Below are positions 17,188 through 26,400 of a stretch of 64,000 nt of DNA, in pieces. This stretch comes from Gracilibacillus lacisalsi DSM 19029 (GTDB taxonomy: Bacteria > Bacillota > Bacilli > Bacillales > Amphibacillaceae), in assembly GCF_000377765.1 (NCBI RefSeq), contig NZ_KB898665.1:124001-188000 (forward strand), in the 5' to 3' direction. The notes beneath the pieces are model-generated. The model had not been told where the DNA came from. It saw only the letters and a list, made by a program, of their open reading frames with translations, and made no database searches. Each line of letters begins with the position of its first letter. Within the stretch, counting starts at the first letter, position 1. Both the position numbers and the translations under genes were made by a program.

Positions 17188-17225
17188 AAAAAAGGGGGAT
17201 GCCTGTATTATACGTCCCCTTTTTT
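17188..17225 (-). terminator. terminator of tnrA
   Basis: Stem AAAAAAGGGGGA/TCCCCTTTTTT directly after the tnrA stop, T-rich on the minus strand. Confidence 0.85.
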
Positions 17226-17227
17226 CT

Positions 17228-17554
17228 TTATAGTTCTTTTTGGATACCAAATCGCGCGTTAATTTCGCCACGTAATAGTTGTTTGCGCATTCTCTTTTCT
17301 TTCTTCTTCTCTTCTCGAATCATGTCTTGTCTAATTTCGTATGTTTGAACGCCCTCTTCTCGTTTGTTCGCAATATCAATTAATAATTCCACATCAGCAA
17401 AAGAGTATTTACGGTTTCCTTTTGGAGAACGTTCAGGAAATACTAGTTTTCTTTCTTCATAATAACGAATTTGCCGTTCTGATAATCCGGTTAGTTCACT
17501 TACGACACCAATAGTTATCACTTTCCGTTCTTTATAGGAAGGACTTTCCGCCAT
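17228..17554 (-). CDS. tnrA: nitrogen-control regulator TnrA (MerR family)
   Basis: Global transcription factor active under nitrogen limitation. The 108-residue protein has the MerR helix-turn-helix with GVVSELTGLSERQIRYYEER at residues ~17-36 and SPKGNRKYSFADVELLIDIANKREEGVQ, close to Bacillus TnrA and GlnR. The short C-terminal tail ending INARFGIQKEL fits TnrA, whose tail contacts feedback-inhibited glutamine synthetase; no glnA follows, unlike glnR. ATG 17554 is preferred over an upstream in-frame start. A perfect TGTNAN7TNACA site 85 nt upstream suggests autoregulation. Confidence 0.9.
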   Translation of the reverse strand: MAESPSYKERKVITIGVVSELTGLSERQIRYYEERKLVFPERSPKGNRKYSFADVELLIDIANKREEGVQTYEIRQDMIREEKKKEKRMRKQLLRGEINARFGIQKEL

Positions 17555-17638
17555 GCAATACACCACCTAATTACGTATACCGTTATAAGCTAACCTTAAT
17601 AAAAGTATACAATGATAACCCATAGTTGCACAAAGTTT

Positions 17639-17655
17639 TGTCAGATAATCTGACA
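17639..17655. promoter_or_regulatory. TnrA/GlnR operator between tnrA and yneR
   Basis: TGTCAGATAATCTGACA fits TGTNAN7TNACA exactly and is a perfect palindrome in its outer 6 bp. It lies 85 nt before tnrA and 81 nt before yneR. A second TGACA half follows at 17667. Confidence 0.85.
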
Positions 17656-17735
17656 GTAAATTTTCTGACAATTGCTACTACTAGCGTCGTAACGATATTT
17701 TCGTTAGTATATAGATGATAAGGAGGCTGAACACA

Positions 17736-18023
17736 ATGGAAATGTCCATTACAAAACCAGCAGCAAAATGGTTTATCAAAGAATTAGATTTAGAAGAAGG
17801 AGATGCTATCCGTTTCTTGGCCAGATATGGCGGTTTCGGTGGTGTACATAAAGGTTTTTCTTTGGCACTAGAAAAAGCCGTATCAAACAACCCCGGAGCA
17901 GAAGTGACGGAAGAGGGTATTCGTTTTTTTGTAGAAGAATCCGACATCTGGTACTTCGATAATAAGAACTTTCATATCAAATACTCGAGAAAATATGACG
18001 AAATTGAATATGTCATCGAGTAA
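17736..18023 (+). CDS. yneR: HesB-like/YneR family protein
   Basis: Small (95-residue) protein of the HesB/IscA-related family. ITKPAAKWFIKELDLEEGDAIRFLARYGG and the C-terminal FFVEESDIWYFDNKNFHIKYS fit Bacillus YneR/YqkB-like proteins; the three cysteines of true A-type Fe-S carriers are absent, so iron-sulfur assembly is doubtful. ATG 17736 is preceded by AAGGAGG. Divergent from tnrA across a shared TnrA box. Function unknown in the family. Confidence 0.8.
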   Translation: MEMSITKPAAKWFIKELDLEEGDAIRFLARYGGFGGVHKGFSLALEKAVSNNPGAEVTEEGIRFFVEESDIWYFDNKNFHIKYSRKYDEIEYVIE

Positions 18024-18054
18024 AGTACATTCGAAACAGTTTCTATTCACAGAT

Positions 18055-18092
18055 AAAAAACCGAGTGCTCGTTCTTCATGGCACTCGGCTTT
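18055..18092 (-). terminator. terminator between yneR and the GH43 gene
   Basis: Stem CCGAGTGC/GCACTCGG; six T residues follow on the minus strand, so it mainly ends the GH43 transcript, and it can also slow yneR transcription. Confidence 0.8.
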
Positions 18093-18096
18093 CCTG

Positions 18097-19257
18097 CTAT
18101 TTCAACGTAATTTTTGCTTTTGCTTTCCGGTTAGAAAAATCTAATTGATAGCCTGGTTCACCGAAATAAGGAAAACCGTCTTTTGTCCAGAACAGACGTT
18201 GAATACGCGCATGTCGGTTATGGTCATATAAAGGATTCTCTGTATTAAACCCTTTATATGGGCGAGCATGGTAAATGAGTAACTCAAAGCCATCTTCATC
18301 AACGCTAAAACTATTATGTCCTGGCCCATATTCACTCGTGTTATCACTGGAAACCAACACTGGTTCTTTTTCTTTTGTCCAAGCGTTTGGATCTAATAAA
18401 TCACTATCTACATCAGCATGTAATAATCCCATGGCATAATTTTCATCTGTTGCGCTCGCTGAAAAAGCGATGAAAATTTTCTCATCATTTTTTATCATCG
18501 ACGGACCCTCGTTTACATCAAATCCAATGACTTCCCAATCATATTCTGGAGTCGATAAGAGAACCTGTTTCTTAATTGTCCAAGGATTCTCCATTTCTGC
18601 AATATAAAGGTTTGCGATCGTATCATTATCTACCTTCTGTGACCACACAAGATAACGTTTACCTTGATGTTCAAAAGTTGTTGCATCTAATGAAAAACTT
18701 TGAAACTCCGTATTGATTTGACCTTTCTCTATCCATTCGCCCTCTAATGGGTTTTCTGCATCACATTCTAAGACATACGGACGAATTGCCCAAACATCAT
18801 CTTTGTCACCAGCTGCGACATGAACATACCACTTTCCATCAATGAAATGAATCTCTGGTGCCCAAATATGTTCAGACATAATTCCTGATTCATGCTTCCA
18901 CCAAATCACTTTTTCTTCTGCTTGTGGTAGTTCATCAATTGTTTTAGCTCTTCTTAAGACAACTCTGTCATATAATGGGTAAGATCCCGTAAAATAATAG
19001 TAACCATCGGTATGCTTATATAAATATGGATCAGCTCTCTGTTCAATAAAAGGCTTAGGATAATCTTTATGTTCTACTTCACCCTCTACCTCAATTGTTC
19101 CTTTATCTAAAAGTTCATTTTTATCAACAGAATCCCAATTCACATTAAACTCTGCCGTAATATTATCATCTAAATCTACAAGTACTCGTTCAGGTAATCG
19201 AATGTCTTCACCTCTGGAAACATCGATTTCCACATCATGTATACGCTTAATATCCAT
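18097..19257 (-). CDS. GH43 glycoside hydrolase with N-terminal Ig-like domain, no signal peptide
   Basis: Likely alpha-L-arabinofuranosidase or beta-xylosidase of the five-bladed propeller family GH43. The three catalytic acids are placed by ADPYLYKHTDGYYYF (Asp base, residue ~76), SFSLDATTFEHQG (pKa-tuning Asp, ~188) and DVNEGPSMI (Glu acid, ~245). Residues ~10-60 (LPERVLVDLDDN...EVEGEVE) look like a Big_4 bacterial Ig-like domain, which normally occurs on secreted enzymes. There is no signal peptide, and the ATG at 19257 follows GAAAGGA, so the protein appears cytosolic and would act on imported oligosaccharides. Confidence 0.88.
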   Translation of the reverse strand: MDIKRIHDVEIDVSRGEDIRLPERVLVDLDDNITAEFNVNWDSVDKNELLDKGTIEVEGEVEHKDYPKPFIEQRADPYLYKHTDGYYYFTGSYPLYDRVVLRRAKTIDELPQAEEKVIWWKHESGIMSEHIWAPEIHFIDGKWYVHVAAGDKDDVWAIRPYVLECDAENPLEGEWIEKGQINTEFQSFSLDATTFEHQGKRYLVWSQKVDNDTIANLYIAEMENPWTIKKQVLLSTPEYDWEVIGFDVNEGPSMIKNDEKIFIAFSASATDENYAMGLLHADVDSDLLDPNAWTKEKEPVLVSSDNTSEYGPGHNSFSVDEDGFELLIYHARPYKGFNTENPLYDHNRHARIQRLFWTKDGFPYFGEPGYQLDFSNRKAKAKITLK

Positions 19258-19361
19258 TTATGACATCCTTTCCATTCTCATTAACTACTATTATAAACGA
19301 GTCAACTTGTACTTACAACTATTTAGTTTATTTTATAAGAATAAAACTTATACTAAAAAAC

Positions 19362-19394
19362 AAAAACCAACAGTATATTACGCTGTTGGTTTTT
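19362..19394 (-). terminator. terminator of alaT
   Basis: Perfect 12-bp stem AAAAACCAACAG/CTGTTGGTTTTT; its right arm includes the alaT stop codon region. Confidence 0.9.
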
Positions 19395-20562
19395 ACATTT
19401 TACTATTTTGTTTAATAAATCGATCCATTCTTTTCATGGCTTCATCTAATTGTTTAATGGATGTTGCATAGGAACAACGAATATACCCTTCTCCACTTTC
19501 ACCGAAAACATGCCCCGGTACAACGGCTACTCTTTCTTCTTCTAATAACTTTTGGGCAAATTCCTCTGAGGTATAGCCAGTTTCTTTGATCGAAGGGAAT
19601 ACATAAAAAGCACCACCCGGCAAATGACAGGATAAGCCCATCTCATTCAATGCCTTTACAACAAAATTCCGCCGTTGTCGATAGCTTGTTTTCATTTCTC
19701 TTACACTTTCATTTCCATGGCGTAATGCTTCTAATGCACCATGTTGCGCCATAGTTGGTGCACACATCATCGTGTATTGATGAATTTTTGTCATAGCTTG
19801 CATGATAGCTACAGGTCCCGCAGCATAACCAAGTCGCCAGCCTGTCATAGCAAAAGATTTCGAGAAACCAGAAATTAAAATGGTACGTTCCTTCATTCCA
19901 TCAACAGAGGCGATACTAGTTGCTGCCTCATCATAAGCTAGTTCTGCGTAAATTTCATCAGATAGCACAATCAAATCATGCTTTCTTACAACTTGTGCAA
20001 TGCCGTACAATTCTTGCTTACTTAATACCGCTCCAGTCGGATTATTTGGGCTACACAGAACAATTGCTTTTGTACGTGGAGTGATCGCTGCTTCGATTTG
20101 CTCTGGTGTCACTTTAAACTCATTATCCGCTGTAGCACTTACGGATACCGGCACACCACCTGCCAGAGAAATAGCAGGACTATAAGAAACAAAGCAAGGC
20201 TCCACAACAATTACTTCATCGCCAGCATCTACAATCGCTCGTAGTGCTAAATCAATTGCTTGACTTGCACCTACCGTTACTAGGAGTTGATCTTCGGGAT
20301 TATACGAAATAGAAAATGTATCTTGCAAATATTTACTAATCTCTTCTCTTAATTCAAATAAACCTGCGTTAGCTGTATATGCAGTATATCCTTGTTCCAA
20401 GGAATGATAACTCGCTTCGATGACATTCCAAGGAGTAACAAAATCGGGCTCACCAACCCCTAGTGAGATAACATTCTCCATTTGAGAAGCAAGATCAAAA
20501 AACTTCCGAATTCCAGACGGCTGCAGCTCTTTCACGTGGTTTGCTAAATATGATTTACTCAT
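19393..20562 (-). CDS. alaT: alanine transaminase-like PLP aminotransferase
   Basis: Class I/II PLP enzyme, 389 residues. Motifs are the aspartate ring-binding CSPNNPTGAVLS, DEIYAELAYD, and the PLP lysine in ILISGFSKSFAMTGWRLGY. Order and the 4-nt overlap with the Lrp-type regulator upstream match Bacillus subtilis alaR-alaT (yugG-yugH), in which the pair is needed for alanine synthesis. A broader PatA-type aromatic or branched-chain role is possible from sequence alone. Motif spacing and length are normal. Confidence 0.85.
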   Translation of the reverse strand: MSKSYLANHVKELQPSGIRKFFDLASQMENVISLGVGEPDFVTPWNVIEASYHSLEQGYTAYTANAGLFELREEISKYLQDTFSISYNPEDQLLVTVGASQAIDLALRAIVDAGDEVIVVEPCFVSYSPAISLAGGVPVSVSATADNEFKVTPEQIEAAITPRTKAIVLCSPNNPTGAVLSKQELYGIAQVVRKHDLIVLSDEIYAELAYDEAATSIASVDGMKERTILISGFSKSFAMTGWRLGYAAGPVAIMQAMTKIHQYTMMCAPTMAQHGALEALRHGNESVREMKTSYRQRRNFVVKALNEMGLSCHLPGGAFYVFPSIKETGYTSEEFAQKLLEEERVAVVPGHVFGESGEGYIRCSYATSIKQLDEAMKRMDRFIKQNSKM

Positions 20563-21056
20563 GGTGTCACCATGATTCGTTTGTCATCATCGTCACCTTC
20601 ATCAAAAATAATACCATCATGCTTATATTTCTTCAGGATGAAATGGGTCGTGGTGGACAGTACAGTATCCAAGGTAGACAACTTATCCGAAACAAAACGA
20701 CTCACTTCCATCATTGTTTTTCCTTCGACAGAAACACTTAAATCATAAGAGCCCGACATTAAATAGACAGCTTTGACTTCTGGGAACCGATAGATTCTGG
20801 AAGCGATTTTATCAAAGCCAACACCCCTTACTGGCGTTACCTTTACATCTATTAACGCCGCCACTCCTTCATACTCATAAACAGTAGACCAATCTACAAG
20901 TGTAGAATAACCAAGAATGGCATGTTCTTTTTCTAATTTTTTTATCATTTCTTCCACTTCAACAGGGGCTACATCTAACATTTTACTAATGGTATCATTA
21001 TCCATTCGACCGTTTTTTTCTAATAATTTCAATAATTCAATCTCTTTTTGTTCCAA
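20559..21056 (-). CDS. alaR: Lrp/AsnC-family regulator of alanine metabolism
   Basis: Feast-or-famine regulator. The N-terminal winged helix reads MEQKEIELLKLLEKNGRMDN and ISKMLDVAPVEVEEMIKKL, then a RAM ligand-binding domain from ~65 (VAALIDVKVTPVRG, YLMSGSYDLSVSVEG). I start it at the TTG at 21056, six nt after AAGAAGGTG; this gives 165 residues, very near the size of YugG/AlaR. An upstream GTG would add eleven untypical residues. Overlaps alaT as ATGA, so it probably controls its own operon. Confidence 0.83.
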   Translation of the reverse strand: MEQKEIELLKLLEKNGRMDNDTISKMLDVAPVEVEEMIKKLEKEHAILGYSTLVDWSTVYEYEGVAALIDVKVTPVRGVGFDKIASRIYRFPEVKAVYLMSGSYDLSVSVEGKTMMEVSRFVSDKLSTLDTVLSTTTHFILKKYKHDGIIFDEGDDDDKRIMVTP

Positions 21057-21262
21057 TCCATTCACCTTCTTTAGATGTTGTGTATACACTATTTACAACT
21101 TGTTAATTATTCTTACTAATATTCAATCATACTACAATTAATCCCAAATATAAAGTGCGATTATTCCCCGCGTAGCTTCTTCAACTTAGGGGGAGTGCAT
21201 CGACAATTAGCACCTCGATAAACAATAGAAAAACTTCGAATCCGAGGAAGGAAGGTTTCAAA

Positions 21263-21976
21263 GTGGTGAGCTATCAGGAACTGATAACACAAATCGGGAT
21301 GGACTATACACATCCTGGAGGAAAAACGGCAACGGATAAGTGGTTAAAGCAAATACCGAAAAATCCGAAGAAAGTATTAGAAGTTGGGTGTGGAACAGGA
21401 GAGACTCTTAGGCAATTGCGCGATCAGACAGCTGCATTTTTATATGGTATCGACAGCTCTGCAAATATGGTTACAAAGGCAAAAAACAAAACGAGTCATC
21501 TTCATCACATTGAGATTATGCAACAAAATATAGAAGATCTTTCGTTCACCCATCATTTCTTTGACCTAATTATTTCTGAATCTGTGTTAGCTTTTACCCC
21601 TATCCATTACAGCCTGCCGAAACTTACGAATCTACTTAAGCCAAATGGACAAATCGTACTTCTAGAAATGGCAACATCCAGCCTCTTAACCCATTCAGAT
21701 GAAGAAATAATTAAAACGTTTTATCAGTTGCCGCAATTACTATCCAAAGAAGACTGGTTAAAGCAATTATTAGACTATGGGTATGAAACGGTCTATCTAG
21801 AGAAAATCGAGAAAGAACCCAAAACACCCAGCACTCTTCCTCAACATCTATCAATGGAAATGTTACAAACATTAAATGAACATTATCAATTAAATACCTC
21901 ATATGCTAATGATCTTCATACTTACTTATTTATAGCTAAAAAGCGAGGAAAGAACGATGACCATACATGCAACTGA
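21263..21976 (+). CDS. class I SAM-dependent methyltransferase
   Basis: Rossmann-fold methyltransferase of 237 residues. Motif I is VLEVGCGTGETLRQL near residue 38, motif II LYGIDSSANMVTKAKNK near 60, and the post-II FDLIISESVLAFTP near 97. The start is GTG-GTG at 21263 after GGAAGGAAGG. The acceptor is unknown. It overlaps the DUF2268 gene by 20 nt, implying joint expression with it. Confidence 0.85.
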   Translation: MVSYQELITQIGMDYTHPGGKTATDKWLKQIPKNPKKVLEVGCGTGETLRQLRDQTAAFLYGIDSSANMVTKAKNKTSHLHHIEIMQQNIEDLSFTHHFFDLIISESVLAFTPIHYSLPKLTNLLKPNGQIVLLEMATSSLLTHSDEEIIKTFYQLPQLLSKEDWLKQLLDYGYETVYLEKIEKEPKTPSTLPQHLSMEMLQTLNEHYQLNTSYANDLHTYLFIAKKRGKNDDHTCN

Positions 21977-22787
21977 TAAGTGGATTAAGAAATTTACGGA
22001 TAAAAAAAATGGCAAAAGCCGAAAAGAACAGTATTTACTACATCAATCCATTATTTGCGAACCACTAAGCCATTTTTTTGAAGATATTCAACCAGCGTTT
22101 ATCCAAGAACACTTATTACGCCATGGGCTTTTTTCACCAAATTTAAATAAAGAGGACTCGGAGCAATGGATGGAACAAAATTATTTATCTAAGGTAAACA
22201 AGATCTACCAAAACTGCAAAAAGGCATGGAATGGACCTGAACCTGCTATATTTGTCTTTCCCTCTAACGAAGAAATTAGAGAACTGAAAGAATGGTATAA
22301 CGGTAATACAGGCTTAAGTTACCCTGACAAACTGTTCTTATTCTTACAAAAGAAAGCCGGAAATCGAGAAATAATTGCTTTGTTCCTTCATGAATACAGT
22401 CACATTTGCAGACTGAATTATTTTCCGAAGAAAGAAATGGAATATACACTGTTGGACGCAATTATACTAGAAGGCATTGCTGAATGGATTGTGCGGAAAA
22501 AGGTTGGAAGCACGTACGGAAACAAAAGAATAGAAATGATATCCGACGAATTGTTAGCAGATTTATGGCAAACATGGATTGCCTCCCAGCAGAAGATGAC
22601 TAGAGATCACCCTAAGCACGACATGATTATGTATGGATTTAACGGTGTCCCTAAAAATGTCGGCTATATTATCGGTTACAACATCATTCAACGTTATATG
22701 ACTAAACAACCTTGTTCGATCACCACATTATTACAGACCACCAATCAGCACATTTTGGCAGCCATTGATACATTACTTGGCAAATAA
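21957..22787 (+). CDS. DUF2268 putative zinc protease (YjaZ-like)
   Basis: A 276-residue protein with the DUF2268 layout of Bacillus YjaZ. The zinc-protease motif HEYSH lies near residue 145, and a downstream acidic EGIAEWIVR near residue 175 is a candidate third ligand. No signal peptide or membrane segment, so it is cytosolic or peripheral. The reading frame starts 20 nt before the methyltransferase stop; no independent promoter is visible. Substrate unknown; catalysis is inferred only from the motif. Confidence 0.8.
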   Translation: MTIHATDKWIKKFTDKKNGKSRKEQYLLHQSIICEPLSHFFEDIQPAFIQEHLLRHGLFSPNLNKEDSEQWMEQNYLSKVNKIYQNCKKAWNGPEPAIFVFPSNEEIRELKEWYNGNTGLSYPDKLFLFLQKKAGNREIIALFLHEYSHICRLNYFPKKEMEYTLLDAIILEGIAEWIVRKKVGSTYGNKRIEMISDELLADLWQTWIASQQKMTRDHPKHDMIMYGFNGVPKNVGYIIGYNIIQRYMTKQPCSITTLLQTTNQHILAAIDTLLGK

Positions 22788-22894
22788 ATAGTGCAACTGC
22801 CGATGAACAGGTGACCACAATTTTATCTCTTTCTTGCATAGTCTACTAGTAGTTATCCAATGAACTGCTTGGATATGGAGGAAGGAGGGTTTTG

Positions 22895-23143
22895 ATGTCA
22901 CATTATGATTTTTGTCGAAAAAACGTAGGACGTCCTGTAAAAATTGTAACACACGACGGGTTAGTCCATAGAGGGATCATTAGAAGGGTTAGTCCCTCCA
23001 AAGTATTTATAGATCCATTTGATGCACGACGAGGAGTTGGTGGCTACGGCTATGGTTTCTTTGGATACGGGAGAGGTCTAGGTCTTGGCATTGCGCTCGG
23101 CGCAATCGCAACAATAGCATTTCTACCATTTTTCTTTTGGTAA
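22895..23143 (+). CDS. Gly/Tyr-rich small membrane-tail protein
   Basis: An 82-residue protein of unrecognised family, ATG 22895 after GGAAGGAGGG. The N-terminal half (residues 1-45) looks like a small beta-barrel: GRPVKIVTHDGLVHRGIIRRV followed by KVFIDPFDARRG resembles an Lsm/SH3-like strand pattern, then a Gly-Tyr-Phe segment and a C-terminal hydrophobic helix. Similar layouts occur in Bacillus proteins of the YuzA/coat-associated type, but I cannot name it. Its strong ribosome binding site supports expression. Confidence 0.7.
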   Translation: MSHYDFCRKNVGRPVKIVTHDGLVHRGIIRRVSPSKVFIDPFDARRGVGGYGYGFFGYGRGLGLGIALGAIATIAFLPFFFW

Positions 23144-23245
23144 TTATTACCCCATTATAGTAATTGCTTAACCAAAGTACTAAACAGCCAAACTGTCTTA
23201 CCTGGTCTATTTTTTTACTCTTCTCCTATCATAACAACTGGCATA

Positions 23246-23288
23246 AGAAATCTAAGGCAATCACTTAACATGATAGCCTTAGATTTCT
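23246..23288. terminator. bidirectional terminator between the Gly-rich gene and treR
   Basis: Perfect 13-bp stem AGAAATCTAAGGC/GCCTTAGATTTCT with a 17-nt loop, between two convergent genes. Confidence 0.75.
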
Positions 23289-23304
23289 ATACTCCGTCAT
23301 CTAA

Positions 23305-24018
23305 TTAATGATTTCTTCTAGCAAAGTCCACAAAGCGAAATTTATCTGGTCGGTGCCTTGATTCCGTATACTGAAACAAACTGGCATCATCTAAATAAAC
23401 ATAATTCTTGATAACCACAATATTATGGAATCCTTCCAAATCTAATAAATTCCGATCTTCTTTTGTTGGCTCCTCTACGACAATTTCTTTCTTAGCAAAA
23501 CTGATCACTAAACCTAATTCATCCTCTAGGTAAGCATATATCGATTCCTTTGCAATTTCTTCTGACATGTGGGGAACATAATTATCCACCAGATAATCTT
23601 TATCTAGGATGATACGCTGTCCAGAGAATTCTCGGGAACGAATCACTTCCCACACCTGATTCTTGCCTCTCAGCTTTAATTGCTCTTTTAAATAGCGATC
23701 AGGTTTGATAAGCTGACAATCGTGGACCGTAGTTTCCGGTCTTTCTCCCATTTTATCGGCTAACTCTTTAAAGCTGACAAGCCCTGAAACAGGGAAATCA
23801 AATTTACTACGATCAATGACCATCGAACCTTTTCCCCTGATTTTTTGTATATAGCCATTTTGAGCTAACAGGTTCAAAGCTTTTCTAATCGTTTCTCTCG
23901 ATGTTTCATATTGATCTGTCAGCTCGTTCTCAGAAGGCAAGAATTGGTTGGCCTTAAACTTCCCTTGTTCAATTTGCTGTACCATTTCCTGATAGATCAC
24001 TAAATATTTATTACGCAT
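23305..24018 (-). CDS. treR: trehalose operon repressor, GntR family
   Basis: Transcriptional repressor released by trehalose-6-phosphate. The N-terminal GntR winged helix (residues 8-70) has PSENELTDQYETSRETIRKALNLL and GYIQKIRGKGSMV; the C-terminal UTRA ligand domain runs from ~90 with VWEVIRSREFSGQRIILDKDYL. Length 237 is usual for TreR. Two CTTGTATATACAAG palindromes upstream of treP are the expected operators. It is the last gene of treP-treA-treR, 17 nt after treA. Confidence 0.92.
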   Translation of the reverse strand: MRNKYLVIYQEMVQQIEQGKFKANQFLPSENELTDQYETSRETIRKALNLLAQNGYIQKIRGKGSMVIDRSKFDFPVSGLVSFKELADKMGERPETTVHDCQLIKPDRYLKEQLKLRGKNQVWEVIRSREFSGQRIILDKDYLVDNYVPHMSEEIAKESIYAYLEDELGLVISFAKKEIVVEEPTKEDRNLLDLEGFHNIVVIKNYVYLDDASLFQYTESRHRPDKFRFVDFARRNH

Positions 24019-24035
24019 TTCATTATCCCCATCTA

Positions 24036-25715
24036 TTACTTAATATAGAAAACAAATGATTCATAAGGACGCAACGTAACGTTCTCCAATTGAGTTGGTG
24101 GCTGTTGATAATTAGAAAGAATAGCCTCTCCTCTTTCGAATTGCTCTATCACTTCTCTAGGTAAGTCTAACGTTACTTCCTCAGCATAAAAATTGTTGAC
24201 TACTAACATGCTTTCTTGATCATTTTCTCTTAAATAAGCAAAAATGGCAAGATCATCTGGTAAAATTAGTCGATAGCTTCCATCCGTTATGACCTGATAT
24301 TCTTTTCTCATTTGAATTAATCGTTGGTAATGATAAAAAATTGATTCTTTATCCGCAATAGCTCGTTCAGCATTAATAGTGGTAACATTATTTGCCAGAC
24401 CTATCCATGGTCCTACCTCTGAAAACCCTGCATTCTCTGTAGCATTCCATTGTACCGGCGTCCGAGCATTATCACGTGATTTTTCTTTTAAAATTGCCAT
24501 AATCTCTTCTTCTGGTACACCATCTTCTTTTTTGATGGTATAGATATTAATGGACTCTACATCACGGTATTGATCGATGCTTTCAAAGTCGGGATTTGTC
24601 ATACCAAACTCCTCCCCTTGATAAATATATGGAGTCCCTTGCATCAAATGTATGGTTGTTGCTAACATTTTTGCTGATTCATGGTGATAGTGTTTATCAT
24701 CCCCAAACCGCGACACTATCCTTGGCTGGTCATGATTACACCAGAACAATGCATTCCAACCTCCACCTTGCTGCATTCCTATTTGCCATTTGGACAGGAT
24801 TTGCTTTAACTCTAGGAAATCAAACGGTGCTTTAGTCCATTTCTCTCCATTGGGATAATCGACTTTTAAATGGTGAAAATTAAAAGTCATATCTAACTCC
24901 TCACTGTTAGGATTAGAATATTGAATACAATCATCCATCGTTGTTGATGACATTTCACCAACGGTCATCGTTTCACGGTTCTTAAATACTTGTTGATTCA
25001 TTTCATGTAAAAACTCATGCACTCTCGGCCCATCCGTATAAAACTTTCTTCCGTCTCCTGGTGGTACACTGCCATCATCATCAGGGAAGCGTTGATCTTT
25101 GGATATAAGGTTGATAACATCTAAGCGGAATCCGTCCACTCCCTTATCAAGCCAAAAATTCATCATTTGATAAACATCGTCCCGTACCGCTTTATTTTCC
25201 CAATTTAAGTCTGCTTGCGTAACGTCAAATAAATGTAAATAATATTCACTAGTTTTTTCGTCATATTGCCATGCAGAACCGCCAAACTTGGATTGCCAAT
25301 TGGTTGGTGGGTTACCGGCTTCGCCTTCTTTCCAAATATAATAATCTCGATACTGATTATCCTTTGATCGACTCGCTTCTTTGAACCATTGGTGTTCCGT
25401 TGACGTATGGTTTACGACAATATCCATAATAATTTTGATTTCACGATGATGTGCTTCATCTAATAATTTTTCAAAGTCCTCCATTGTGCCATATTCAGGG
25501 TGAATGGAATAGTAGTCAGATATGTCGTATCCATTATCCTTTTGCGGTGATGCATAAATAGGTGTAAGCCAAATTACATCGATGCCTAACTTTTTCAAGT
25601 AATCTAATTTTTCAATAATACCCGGGATATCTCCAACACCGTTCCCTGTAGTATCATTGAAGCTTTTCGGATATATCTGATAGACAACAGATTTTTGCCA
25701 CCATTTCTCGTCCAT
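24036..25715 (-). CDS. treA: trehalose-6-phosphate hydrolase (GH13)
   Basis: Cytoplasmic GH13 enzyme that splits trehalose-6-phosphate, delivered by the PTS, into glucose and glucose-6-phosphate. The 559-residue protein has the family regions DIVVNHTSTEHQWF, the nucleophile in GVDGFRLDVINLI (~200), the acid Glu in MTVGEMSS (~255) and FWCNHDQPRIVSRFG. Start 25715 after AGGAGGG. Related oligo-1,6-glucosidases share these motifs; the operon context decides for TreA. It is separated from treP by a terminator and an R1 repeat, which is unusual. Confidence 0.93.
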   Translation of the reverse strand: MDEKWWQKSVVYQIYPKSFNDTTGNGVGDIPGIIEKLDYLKKLGIDVIWLTPIYASPQKDNGYDISDYYSIHPEYGTMEDFEKLLDEAHHREIKIIMDIVVNHTSTEHQWFKEASRSKDNQYRDYYIWKEGEAGNPPTNWQSKFGGSAWQYDEKTSEYYLHLFDVTQADLNWENKAVRDDVYQMMNFWLDKGVDGFRLDVINLISKDQRFPDDDGSVPPGDGRKFYTDGPRVHEFLHEMNQQVFKNRETMTVGEMSSTTMDDCIQYSNPNSEELDMTFNFHHLKVDYPNGEKWTKAPFDFLELKQILSKWQIGMQQGGGWNALFWCNHDQPRIVSRFGDDKHYHHESAKMLATTIHLMQGTPYIYQGEEFGMTNPDFESIDQYRDVESINIYTIKKEDGVPEEEIMAILKEKSRDNARTPVQWNATENAGFSEVGPWIGLANNVTTINAERAIADKESIFYHYQRLIQMRKEYQVITDGSYRLILPDDLAIFAYLRENDQESMLVVNNFYAEEVTLDLPREVIEQFERGEAILSNYQQPPTQLENVTLRPYESFVFYIK

Positions 25716-25825
25716 ACATTTACCCTCCTGTTGATCTCTGATGAAATTTTTATTGTATCAGCTTTTGATTTCCAAATATGAATACAGATCGCGACCAATC
25801 CTGATGCGAAGTAATGTGGTAATTA

Positions 25826-26310
25826 GATGTTCGGGCACCTAAGACCTATTTTGAAATATATCGTGATGATAACTACCACTCCGGCTGCCCACTTCCCTTT
25901 CCGTGGGGTTTGCCCTTCAGCTAACTTTTTCGAGCCAAAACCGCTCGAAAAAGTGGATCTTCAGGTCAAACTATTCCCACAGGAGTGAAAGTGGGCGGCC
26001 TTCGTTAAGATATGCTCCACAACACTAATGCGAAAACAACCGTCGATTTCTCCCCCATTTGTAGCATAGAGGGTACGACTATGCTAAGGGGCATTCACAG
26101 CCGATTAGCACTGTAATAAAACAGAAAAGTTTAGTTCCATGAATTCATTTCTTACTATAATCAGAGAACAAATAGCGTAGGCAGAATACGGAGACTCCTG
26201 TGGGAACAGCGCGAGCCGAAGATCCACTTGGTAAAGTGTTTTTCTTTACCAAGTTAGCTGAGGCCGTGCCCACGGAAAGCGCAGTATTCTGCCGAAGCGG
26301 TTTTCAACAT
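25826..26310 (+). repeat. R1 element, long copy B, within the tre operon
   Basis: Best-preserved copy, filling the 710-nt treP-treA gap together with the treP terminator. The palindromic core is 25883-26000, with a perfect 11-bp stem CTTTTTCGAGC/GCTCGAAAAAG around CAAAACC, and outer arms GGCTGCCCACTT and AAAGTGGGCGGCC. The second module starts GGAGACTCCTGTGGGAACAG (26190) and contains its own stem CTTGGTAAAG/CTTTACCAAG. The middle (26040-26160) is the least like the other copies. A spurious ORF through it is not a gene. Confidence 0.8.
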
Positions 26311-26400
26311 TCTCCAAGGAAGAACGGAAGAGAGCATATCCTTACTCACGTTACTGCGCAGTTTATGGATTATGTTCACTCTTTTTACACTTAACCACTA

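Noticed and set aside
26200-26394. 64-residue frame inside R1 copy B
   Set aside because: Not kept in the other R1 copies; crosses the element's hairpins.
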